From NCBI GenBank assembly GCA_965658765.1, contig CBFHTO010000004.1, forward strand, positions 1 through 64,000: DNA of 64,000 nucleotides, in the 5' to 3' direction. The stretch comes from Glaciecola sp965658765. Its GTDB lineage: Bacteria > Pseudomonadota > Gammaproteobacteria > Enterobacterales > Alteromonadaceae. Both the position numbers and the translations under genes were made by a program. Below the pieces are notes generated by a model. That model was given only the letters and a program-made list of their open reading frames with translations. It searched no databases and was not told where the DNA came from. This document shows, piece after piece, positions 1-7,890 of this stretch. Every line of letters starts with the position of its first letter. The first letter of the stretch is position 1.

Positions 1-565
1 AAACAGTCATTGTATCTGGTAACGAAAAAAGCTGTTGTCGAATTGAATCAAGAAGTTGTTGATGATTTCCTTGAGGGAAATCGGTTCGACCGATACCACC
101 TGAAAATAATATATCTCCAACAATAACGGTATCACTGCTTTTTTCAACTAAGGCCACATGTCCTGGGGTATGACCTGGACAGTGCAAAACGTCCAAAGTT
201 AAACTGCCTAATTCAATTACATCTTTATGGCGTAGCCACTGGTCTGGCAAAAATGGTTCATGGGGTGGGAAGCCGAACATTTTACATTGCTGCATTAAGG
301 CATCTAGCCAAAATTTATCGCCTATATGAGGCCCAATGACGGGTACTGAAAAATGACTAGCTGCTTTTTGTGTTCCCCCTACGTGATCGAGGTGACCATG
401 AGTTAAGATAACTTTGTCTATTTGCACATCATACTTTGACACTTGCTCATAAATTTTCTCAACGTCTCCACCTGGGTCGACAATTGCCCCAATTTTAGTT
501 TGAGGATCCCACGCTAACGAACAGTTTTGAGCGAATGGAGTAACAGGGATAACGACAACGTTCAC
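1..565 (-). CDS. MBL-fold metallo-hydrolase, 3' end outside window
   Basis: This is the first 188 codons of a metallo-beta-lactamase-fold hydrolase; the C-terminus lies beyond base 1. Translation gives the zinc-binding THGHLDH motif (His56, His58, Asp60, His61), then CPGHTPGH with His132 and a GDILFSGGIGRTD block supplying the bridging Asp. This layout is typical of the small YcbL/glyoxalase-II-like group of about 200-215 residues, which hydrolyse thioesters or similar substrates in the cytoplasm. The start is GTG at 565: an in-frame TAA lies just upstream and an AAGAG-type ribosome site precedes it. The substrate cannot be told from sequence. Confidence 0.88.
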   Translation of the reverse strand, partial: MNVVVIPVTPFAQNCSLAWDPQTKIGAIVDPGGDVEKIYEQVSKYDVQIDKVILTHGHLDHVGGTQKAASHFSVPVIGPHIGDKFWLDALMQQCKMFGFPPHEPFLPDQWLRHKDVIELGSLTLDVLHCPGHTPGHVALVEKSSDTVIVGDILFSGGIGRTDFPQGNHQQLLDSIRQQLFSLPDTMTV

Positions 566-708
566 AATTTTCTCTTCATAATTTGGTATTTAAACAAGTA
601 TTCAGTTGTTGCTGTGAATATATCAGAAAGGCCGGACAAAAGGTCTGCGAAATAACAGAACTCATAAACTACACTATTTGATTATTCGGTGAATGTTTCG
701 TCACTAAG

Positions 709-749
709 AGCGATTGAAGCTATCCATAACAGCACAGACTTCAATCGCT
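709..749. terminator. Inverted repeat downstream of the S9 peptidase gene
   Basis: Perfect 11-bp arms, AGCGATTGAAG at 709-719 and its complement at 739-749, enclose a 19-base loop. It lies just past the stop of the S9 peptidase gene. There is no clear U-run after it in either direction, so it may be a 3'-end stabilising hairpin or a protein site and not a classical terminator. Confidence 0.45.
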
Positions 750-757
750 AACAATAA

Positions 758-2695
758 TTAATTAGACGCTAAATTTGTTTTTGAAAAACAGGTGTTGTCT
801 AAATAATTTACTAAGGCAGGATAAAACGTGCTTTTGTGATCATAATACAAGGTATTGTAGAAGTGATCCGCGCCTTCAAGCTCAATATATTGATGGTCAA
901 TACCGTGCTTCTGAGCTTCTTCAACAAATAGACGACTATGCTCAACTGGAACACGCTGGTCAATGTCTCCGTGAATAACCAAAATAGGAATGTTCACTTT
1001 ATCAACATGGTCTAGTGGAGAGATACCTTTAACAGTAGGCCCCTGCAATAATCGTCCAAATCGACTTCCGTTTATATTCGCACCAATCATGTCTAAGTCA
1101 CTAACACCAGCGCCAGCAATCGCACATTGATAAATGTTGTCTTCGCGCATTGAAGCAGCAAAAGCCGCATATCCGCCATAACTCCATCCAAACATGGCTA
1201 AACGGTCAGGGTCGGCTAAGCCTTTTTTAACTAACCACAGCGCGCCGTCATCTTTGTCGTCTTGCATTGCAAGACCCCATAGTTTATCGCCAGCCTTCCA
1301 GTGGTTCAGACCGTAGCCTGTTGAGCCTCTATATTGAGGTTGAATCACTAAGTATCCATGACTCGCTAGCAACTGTGCCCACTCATCATATATGATCTCA
1401 TCACGCACCCAAGGGCCACCATGTGGCATGACAACCGTTGGAAATGGCTTTTTACCGACTTTCGGTATTGTTACATAGGCTGGTATAGTGAGGCCATCTC
1501 GAGCTTTATACTTGACGTATTTTACATCGCCAAGTTTCTCACGATCTATCAATGGAAAGCGCTCCCCGATTGTCTTAAGCTCTTTTTTGTCTTTCAACAA
1601 GTAGTAAGTGCCTGGATCATTATCCGCTTGAGTAAACAAAATCATCGCATTGTCGTCTTCGGAACGACTTTGAATACTTACATGCTTTTTAGGGAACAAT
1701 GCCTTAACCCCATCATGAATAGATTGCTCATATTCATCGAGATAGTACATGGTTGGTTGTTTACCAGTATATCTAAAGCCAAGAAGGCGCCCACGGTCTT
1801 CCATTTTTTGACTAAGAATTACACCGCCTGAATCAACTGATTCTAGACCAAACAAGCGCTCAGAGTATTCCCCAGTGCGAATGTTTAAGGTGTAAATACC
1901 TGCGGTATCTTTACCGTTACTTGCTCGTACGTAGACTTCTTCAGGGTTTTCACTAGAGAAGTATAAGAATTGAAATTCTTCACGCTCAGTAGCGCTGACG
2001 ACTTTAACTTCTTTCCAGTCAGACTCACCAGGGAGGCGAGCGTACTGAATGATCGATGTGGTCGCTCTGTCAATACCCGTCGCAGCTCTTATTTCACCGT
2101 CAGGATCTGGAATAAAACCACCAGATAGCTTCTGATTACCGCGTAGAATAGTTTTGGTTAAACCGTTGTTTATATTGTATCTAATAACATCAGGGTAACG
2201 GTTATTGTTGATGTCATAGGTGATAAGAATATGATCTGGGTCTTGCGGAAGACTATCAAGCACATTAAATCGCGCAAAATTATCTTTCGGGAAAGGTACC
2301 TTCCAATTACCCGTGCCATCAGCATTCACTATGGCGGCTTTAGATACCCAGTAGTTTCTTGCGCCGTCTTGTATGTTTTGCGAAAAATTCACAAGAATTT
2401 TATCGTTATTAAGCCAAGAAGCACCTTGAATTTCCATTTTATCAGCGCCAAGAAGAACCGGGTCTGCTGAGAGATTATTTACGTCTCTTACTTCGATTAT
2501 GTAATCGCCGTTTTTGCTTGTCGAACGCATAATAATCATGCGTTTACCGTCATCCGACACCCTAACTTGCTGAACCGCAGGTAGAACCGCAAAAGATTCA
2601 ATCAAATCAGAATGATTGTAGTCCTTAGCCATTAAACCCGAAGGTAGCATCAGAAATGCCGCCGCCAGTGCTACGAATCGTCGCTTAGTCAACAT
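758..2695 (-). CDS. S9 family peptidase (prolyl oligopeptidase type), exported
   Basis: A 645-residue serine peptidase of family S9. Residues 1-23 form a signal peptide (MLTKRR, hydrophobic stretch, then LMAK), so it should act in the periplasm. Residues about 30-380 form the beta-propeller that gates access. Residues about 395-640 are the alpha/beta-hydrolase domain, with Ser505 in GWSYGG, probable Asp579 in HGDIDQRVP and His611 in EGADHF; the HGGP oxyanion segment is near 425. The family cleaves short peptides. It follows a TonB receptor gene on the same strand, but a terminator lies between them, so co-transcription is uncertain. Receptor plus S9 peptidase suggests peptide or depsipeptide uptake and breakdown, which is an inference. 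Confidence 0.93.
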   Translation of the reverse strand: MLTKRRFVALAAAFLMLPSGLMAKDYNHSDLIESFAVLPAVQQVRVSDDGKRMIIMRSTSKNGDYIIEVRDVNNLSADPVLLGADKMEIQGASWLNNDKILVNFSQNIQDGARNYWVSKAAIVNADGTGNWKVPFPKDNFARFNVLDSLPQDPDHILITYDINNNRYPDVIRYNINNGLTKTILRGNQKLSGGFIPDPDGEIRAATGIDRATTSIIQYARLPGESDWKEVKVVSATEREEFQFLYFSSENPEEVYVRASNGKDTAGIYTLNIRTGEYSERLFGLESVDSGGVILSQKMEDRGRLLGFRYTGKQPTMYYLDEYEQSIHDGVKALFPKKHVSIQSRSEDDNAMILFTQADNDPGTYYLLKDKKELKTIGERFPLIDREKLGDVKYVKYKARDGLTIPAYVTIPKVGKKPFPTVVMPHGGPWVRDEIIYDEWAQLLASHGYLVIQPQYRGSTGYGLNHWKAGDKLWGLAMQDDKDDGALWLVKKGLADPDRLAMFGWSYGGYAAFAASMREDNIYQCAIAGAGVSDLDMIGANINGSRFGRLLQGPTVKGISPLDHVDKVNIPILVIHGDIDQRVPVEHSRLFVEEAQKHGIDHQYIELEGADHFYNTLYYDHKSTFYPALVNYLDNTCFSKTNLASN

Positions 2696-2720
2696 AGCTT
2701 TTCCTCTATTTGTGTTTCAA

Positions 2721-2758
2721 TTAAAAAAGGGCCCTCAGACTAAGTCTGTAGAGCCCTC
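2721..2758 (-). terminator. Rho-independent terminator of the TonB receptor gene
   Basis: Read on the minus strand, a GGGC...CAGAC stem pairs with GTCTG...GCCC around a TTA loop, with one mismatch and one bulge, followed by a run of T. It sits 20-60 bases after the receptor stop and just before the S9 peptidase start, so most receptor transcripts should end here. Confidence 0.8.
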
Positions 2759-2781
2759 AACTTTTATCTATGTATATAAGT

Positions 2782-5700
2782 TTAGAAGCTCGCGCCAAAG
2801 CTCACATACAAGGTACGGCCAGCAGTGTCATAGCCTACACCAAGAGGTATATTACGAGTATTAAACACGTTTCCTCTTGTACCAACCTTTTGAGGCTCTT
2901 CATCAAAGATATTCTGAATACCAAAGGTGGCACTCATGTTATCCCACTGGTAGTTAATTGATGCGCTGTGCAACAAATAGCTACCTGTATAACTGATTGG
3001 ACGACATTGCACTTCCAAACCGTCACAAGCGATGTTGTCATCTAAGAAGTCACCTAGGTCGTCAGCTTCACCTGCACCGATATAACGAGTCAACCAGTTA
3101 AAGCGGAAGTCATCATAAGAAAAACTGATACGTGAGCTACCACGCCACTCTGGAGTGGTTGGTTCACCCAAGTTCTCATCAGCAGTACCTAAGATATCAA
3201 ATCGCTGGCTACGTACTTTAGTAGCTAACACGTCCCAAGTAACGTCAAGTTCTTGGTCGCCAATTAGGAAGCCTTGATTATAGAACAAGTTGTAATCTGT
3301 ACCTTCGGCACCTTCAAAACCAATGTTAATGAAAGAAGCGTTGATACCTTCAATGAAACCATCCGCGCCACGCACAACTGAAGGACAGAATCCGCTAGTA
3401 CCATCAGTAACCTCTGGGTTGTTATAACATTGAGACACAATGAAGCCAGCACTTGGCTCAGCTACAGAGTTGGTTATTTCAATGTTGTAGCGAGTCATAG
3501 AGAACGTTAGGTCGAAAGCATCAGTGAATGGCTGTTCGAAGATAAAGCCATAAGTCGTTGACACTGAAGTTTCAGGATTAAGCGCTTCGGTACCACCAGT
3601 GGTAATCTCAGTGCTTCCTGCAGGTTGTCGACCAGCGTTACCATTCGCACGTAAGCCTAATGTTGTTGGATCAACACCATTTGCAATACATGAGGTTAGG
3701 ACTCTCTGTTCACGAGGATCTTGGTCTTCAACGTATATTTCTGGTGCAGTTGGGTCCTCAAGACTTGAGTCACGTGCAACGTTTGGCACTACACATGGAT
3801 CCGATACAGTGTTGAATCCAGAAGTACCGTTTAAGAAACGTTCACGTAAGTTTGGTGCACGATAAGATGTACCACGAGTACCACGAATAGTTAAGTACTC
3901 AGTAGGTCTATAAACACCTTTTAAGCTCCATACTGTTTCTGGATCGTAGAAGCTTTCGTTTGTCCAACGACCAGCTGCAGTCACAGTTAACTCTTCAGCA
4001 AACGGTTCGCCCTTAAGCAGTGGGAATTCAGTTTCGAAGAAGAACTCTTTGATTGTACGGTCACCGTCAGCACCTTGGTCTGAGAAGTAACCCCACAATA
4101 GACCTTGAGCCGCTACGTCATTTGCGTTAGTAATGATTTCGTCTTTGCGCCACTCTACACCAACAACCAATGGTACAATTTCATTGTTCCAAGGTAGAGA
4201 GTAAAGGTCACCAGTCACGAAGCCACTGAATACTGTTTGCTTGACTTCTGTTTCAATGCGACGCTCAGTGAATAGGTATGCTCGCTCTTCTGGCGTCATT
4301 TCACCGCCGCCTTCCTGATATAAGTAAGGTGCAAACATGTTGATTGGAACACAATCTGGCCCACAGCTAATAGTACCATCAGCTAAACGGACAGAATTTT
4401 CTAAGGAGAAATCTAAACGTTCTTCGCTTATCCCCTCGATTGTATTAACACCTTTAGAGTAGCTGTAGTTTGCGGATACTTCGTAAGACCAGTTGCCTTC
4501 GCCGAAGTCTGCTAGTGCACCAATGTTACCGTCAAGTCCACCTACAACACGATATTGATATACGTCTACAACGTTAGTATCACGGTCGCCACGAACACTG
4601 ATAATTGGCTGTGCCAAGAATCTTTGGTCACCAAAGAATGCGTCTAATCCACTGCCTAGGCTATAACAGCTATTACCATTTATTGGGTCAGTACCACATG
4701 GGTTAAAGGGGTTGTCTGCACTAACTGTCGGGAAGAACTGACCGCCTGGACTAAATACATCACTTTCACGACGTGAATATAAACCTTCATAGAAGAAGCG
4801 TGTGTCATTATCATCGTTAAATAAATAGTCACCGTTTAAGAATACAGACGTCCTACGTAGTGGGCTTCTCCAGTCTGCAGAGTTTACATAGTCTGTATTA
4901 CCAAGCGCATAGAACGGGTCTTGGAAGTCAAAATCTCTTAAGCCATCGCCGTCGCCATCGTAAATTGCGACATCATCAACACCATCGCCGTTGCTATCTG
5001 CTGGCGAGAGACCGTTAATGAATGGAAGGTTACCTATGCCAGTAGTACTGTCACTGAAGTTAGGAATACCTGTGTTTGTAAAGCCAGGCGTGTAATAAAC
5101 AGAACCAAAGAACGAATCAAAGAAAACACGGTTAGACAATGGGAATATATCGCAGTTTCCAGCTGGGTTTACGTTTGGACCAATACCACGATATTCAGAG
5201 TAAATGTTTCCGTCTAAGCCTTCCTGTATGATTTCATCACAGTTACTTACGAATGAGTTTTCTGCGTATGATTGACCACGGGCTTCGAAAAACTCACCTG
5301 CAACAGTGAAGTTATAGTTATCACCGTTTGTGCCATATATAAGAGAAAGAACCGTCTCTTCTGCGCCATCGTTGTCAGGGTCAGAATAGGAGCCTTGGAA
5401 CTCAAAGCCGTCTACGTCAGTACGTAGAATTGCGTTTGATACACCCGCGATTGCGTCGGAACCGTAAACAGTAGAAGCACCATCAAACAGGTTTTCGATA
5501 CGCTCAATCATAACTGCTGGAATTAGGTTAAGGTCAGGAGCTGAAGGTGCTCCACCTACACCAGCTGGTGCTAAACGTCGACCGTTAACTAGCACTAGTG
5601 TACGGTCTGGACCTAAGCCACGGAAACCAACGGTTGCGGCACCAGGCCCGTTATCCAATACAAAACCGCCAAAGGTATTGTCGATTTGTAGACCTGAAAC

Positions 5701-5982
5701 CTGAGAAGTAGTCTGTAATAATTCAGCCGCGTCGAAAAGACCTAGCTCACGAGAAATTTCACCGTCGATAACTTGAATCGGCGATGCTTGAGAGAATTCA
5801 GCTCTTTTAATACGAGAGCCGGTTACCGTTACGCGTTCTACAACCTCAGTAACTTCTTCCTCACTTTCCTCCAATAAATCATCTGTTTCTTGTGCAAACA
5901 AGTTAGGAGAGGCAATTAAGCCCAAACCCAACATCACACTAAGAGACAGCTTATGAAGCTTAGTATCGTTTTTTGTTTTCAT
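2782..5982 (-). CDS. TonB-dependent outer-membrane receptor
   Basis: A 1066-residue TonB-dependent receptor. Residues 1-30 are a signal peptide ending LFAQ; an acidic linker (about 33-48) precedes the ERVTVTGSRIKR segment typical of this receptor class. The plug domain follows (about 60-190; VLVNGRRLAP near 130), then a 22-strand-type barrel ending in YVSFGASF with the terminal Phe needed for outer-membrane assembly. It should import a large substrate using proton-motive force via TonB-ExbB-ExbD, none of which are encoded here. Odd feature: an Asp-rich calcium-binding-like loop near residues 329-352. A clear AGGGAAAC ribosome site precedes the ATG. The substrate is unknown; the neighbouring S9 peptidase hints at peptides. 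Confidence 0.95.
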   Translation of the reverse strand: MKTKNDTKLHKLSLSVMLGLGLIASPNLFAQETDDLLEESEEEVTEVVERVTVTGSRIKRAEFSQASPIQVIDGEISRELGLFDAAELLQTTSQVSGLQIDNTFGGFVLDNGPGAATVGFRGLGPDRTLVLVNGRRLAPAGVGGAPSAPDLNLIPAVMIERIENLFDGASTVYGSDAIAGVSNAILRTDVDGFEFQGSYSDPDNDGAEETVLSLIYGTNGDNYNFTVAGEFFEARGQSYAENSFVSNCDEIIQEGLDGNIYSEYRGIGPNVNPAGNCDIFPLSNRVFFDSFFGSVYYTPGFTNTGIPNFSDSTTGIGNLPFINGLSPADSNGDGVDDVAIYDGDGDGLRDFDFQDPFYALGNTDYVNSADWRSPLRRTSVFLNGDYLFNDDNDTRFFYEGLYSRRESDVFSPGGQFFPTVSADNPFNPCGTDPINGNSCYSLGSGLDAFFGDQRFLAQPIISVRGDRDTNVVDVYQYRVVGGLDGNIGALADFGEGNWSYEVSANYSYSKGVNTIEGISEERLDFSLENSVRLADGTISCGPDCVPINMFAPYLYQEGGGEMTPEERAYLFTERRIETEVKQTVFSGFVTGDLYSLPWNNEIVPLVVGVEWRKDEIITNANDVAAQGLLWGYFSDQGADGDRTIKEFFFETEFPLLKGEPFAEELTVTAAGRWTNESFYDPETVWSLKGVYRPTEYLTIRGTRGTSYRAPNLRERFLNGTSGFNTVSDPCVVPNVARDSSLEDPTAPEIYVEDQDPREQRVLTSCIANGVDPTTLGLRANGNAGRQPAGSTEITTGGTEALNPETSVSTTYGFIFEQPFTDAFDLTFSMTRYNIEITNSVAEPSAGFIVSQCYNNPEVTDGTSGFCPSVVRGADGFIEGINASFINIGFEGAEGTDYNLFYNQGFLIGDQELDVTWDVLATKVRSQRFDILGTADENLGEPTTPEWRGSSRISFSYDDFRFNWLTRYIGAGEADDLGDFLDDNIACDGLEVQCRPISYTGSYLLHSASINYQWDNMSATFGIQNIFDEEPQKVGTRGNVFNTRNIPLGVGYDTAGRTLYVSFGASF

Positions 5983-6360
5983 GTTGTTTCCCTATTCGCT
6001 GTGATTTTGACAGCATTTTTCTAATAATTATTAAGTTGGCTTTAAACAAGTAGCAACTTTATCGGCGCGAGCTACCAGTCTATTGGTTATTGTTTAATGA
6101 GTTACATAGCACTAATGAGTCTGCCGAACCGCATTAGCTCAATAAAAATTCGCCCCAATTTCTACACTACTTAATACGATTGTATTAGTCAATCAGTAAG
6201 GGAGCACTGAATGTCAAAATTTTGAACAAGTGATTTATTCTTGTTGAGCAAAATGTGGTCAGATGAGCACGTGTAATGATTTATAATGGCGATAAGAAGC
6301 TTTAAATGTTTGTTTTTTATTAACAATTGTGCCGTAAATATAAATTTACGTGAGTCCCTT
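5983..6360. promoter_or_regulatory. Intergenic region with a 16-bp inverted repeat upstream of the TonB receptor
   Basis: This 378-base gap separates the 3' end of ppx from the TonB receptor start and must hold the receptor promoter. A perfect inverted repeat, TAATAC-GATT-GTATTA, lies at 6172-6187, about 190 bases upstream of the receptor ATG, and could be a repressor or activator site. A second hairpin, CGTAAAT-ATAA-ATTTACG at 6333-6350, sits just after ppx but lacks a U-tract on the minus strand. No gene is visible here. Confidence 0.4.
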
Positions 6361-7890
6361 CTATAACAAACTTAAATGTATCTTGAGCGGTTTTAAATAT
6401 TGGTTTTCTCGAGTGATATCAGCTAAAAGCATTGGAGACAACTCAAACCAATCTTGGGCGAAGCCTAATTTAATGTCGTTACTCGCGCACAAAATTTCAA
6501 ATTGTGGCAGTGCAGGCTGATGACGATTGATATTCAACATAATTCCCAAGCGCAATATACATAGTAGTGCATACATTTGACGCTTGCTGCCAACATTCTG
6601 CGGTGGCGTATCGTCTATTTTTATCTTTTTACGGTGGTACCTGACTAGAAAAGCAATTGCATTTTGCTGGTCTTGGTTGAAGCCGGGCATTTCCGAATTC
6701 AAAATGACGTAACTGGAGTGTTTTTGAATCCCTCGTGAGTTTATCTGTAAGCCGAGTTCGTGAAGAAGCGCCGCCCAGCCGAGAATGTGTCTGAATGTGG
6801 GCTCATTAATCTGCCATTCTGTCCGCACTCGGTCAAAGATATACATGCAGCTAGACAGCACTTTATGCGCATAATTTACGTCAACGTCGTAACGCGTTGC
6901 CAAGCTTTGTGCGGTCCTTATCCTGATATTTTGCGAGGAATGGCTTGGTTGAAGCTCATATAACACACCTTCTCGAAGAGCCGATTCACTAAAATGAAAC
7001 GAGACAATGTTTAACGATTCAACAATCGCGATAACAATACATAAGCCTGGCACAAGTACTTGTCTCCTATCTTCAGATAGGCCATTTAGTTTTAGTTCAT
7101 CAAGGGTGTTACATTCATGACATCGCTCAAGAAGTGTATACAGGTCTTCGAGGTCTACTTCGCTGTCGCTGGCGTTTTCTTTGGCTAAATTAATGATGCT
7201 ACAAATTGCTCTAGCCGTACCAGAGCTTGCGATACTGGTTTGCCACTTATGTTTTCGCAGATTGCCTGCAGCGAGTTCTAACTCTAACTTGGCCGAGATG
7301 ATTGCTCTGCGAGTATTTGCGGGGCTTAGCGAATTGTCGGAAAAAAAACGTTTTTGATAACTAACACAACCCATTTGTAAGCTCTTGCAAATATTGGGTT
7401 GCATATCCTTGCCGATCGCAAATTCGGTTGAGCCACCCCCAATATCGAATACTAGCCTCTCGGTTTGAGTTGCGATTGAGCTACTTACTCCTACAAATAT
7501 CAGTCTGGCTTCTTCGTTACCCGATATAATTTCAATTGGGTATGAAAATACTTCAGACGCTTTTCTCAAAAAAACATGTGCATTCCTAGCTCTTCGAAGT
7601 GTGTGAGTTGCAACGATCCTAATAGCTGAAGCGTCTAAGCCGCTAATTGCCTCACTCATGCTCTCTAGAGTATCAATCCCTCTTTGAATAGCATCGTCTG
7701 AAAGCATGTTATTTGCATCAAGTCCGTCAGCCAACCTAACTTTGTGTTTGACTCTGTGGACAATTTGCACAGCGTCTGCAACAAGCCTTGCAATTACCAA
7801 ATGAAAACTATTTGAGCCAATATCGAGTGCAGCAAAGTTTTCGACTTTTCTTTGTTGAGCATCATCAAAGACCTGATAAAGATCACTCAT
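6361..7890 (-). CDS. ppx: Exopolyphosphatase (Ppx/GppA family)
   Basis: Removes terminal phosphates from polyphosphate, or the 5'-gamma phosphate of pppGpp in GppA-like members. The actin-like ATPase fold is recognised from AALDIGSNSFHLVIARL near the N-terminus and FDIGGGSTEFAIG in the middle; the C-terminal third is the HD-like domain of longer Ppx proteins. An ATG at 7923 would give 520 residues but has no ribosome site. The ATG at 7890 (509 residues) overlaps the ppk stop by 8 bases in an ATGAGTGA junction, so I chose it; translational coupling to ppk is likely. Third gene of a gcvR-like/ppk/ppx unit. Ppx versus GppA is settled mainly by linkage to ppk. Confidence 0.93.
   Translation of the reverse strand: MSDLYQVFDDAQQRKVENFAALDIGSNSFHLVIARLVADAVQIVHRVKHKVRLADGLDANNMLSDDAIQRGIDTLESMSEAISGLDASAIRIVATHTLRRARNAHVFLRKASEVFSYPIEIISGNEEARLIFVGVSSSIATQTERLVFDIGGGSTEFAIGKDMQPNICKSLQMGCVSYQKRFFSDNSLSPANTRRAIISAKLELELAAGNLRKHKWQTSIASSGTARAICSIINLAKENASDSEVDLEDLYTLLERCHECNTLDELKLNGLSEDRRQVLVPGLCIVIAIVESLNIVSFHFSESALREGVLYELQPSHSSQNIRIRTAQSLATRYDVDVNYAHKVLSSCMYIFDRVRTEWQINEPTFRHILGWAALLHELGLQINSRGIQKHSSYVILNSEMPGFNQDQQNAIAFLVRYHRKKIKIDDTPPQNVGSKRQMYALLCILRLGIMLNINRHQPALPQFEILCASNDIKLGFAQDWFELSPMLLADITRENQYLKPLKIHLSLL

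Noticed and set aside
3599..3865. 88-residue plus-strand frame inside the TonB receptor gene
   Set aside because: It is the antisense shadow of a strongly supported gene, and the peptide has no recognisable features.
6333..6350. CGTAAAT-ATAA-ATTTACG hairpin as the ppx terminator
   Set aside because: On the minus strand it is followed by A-rich sequence and no U-tract.
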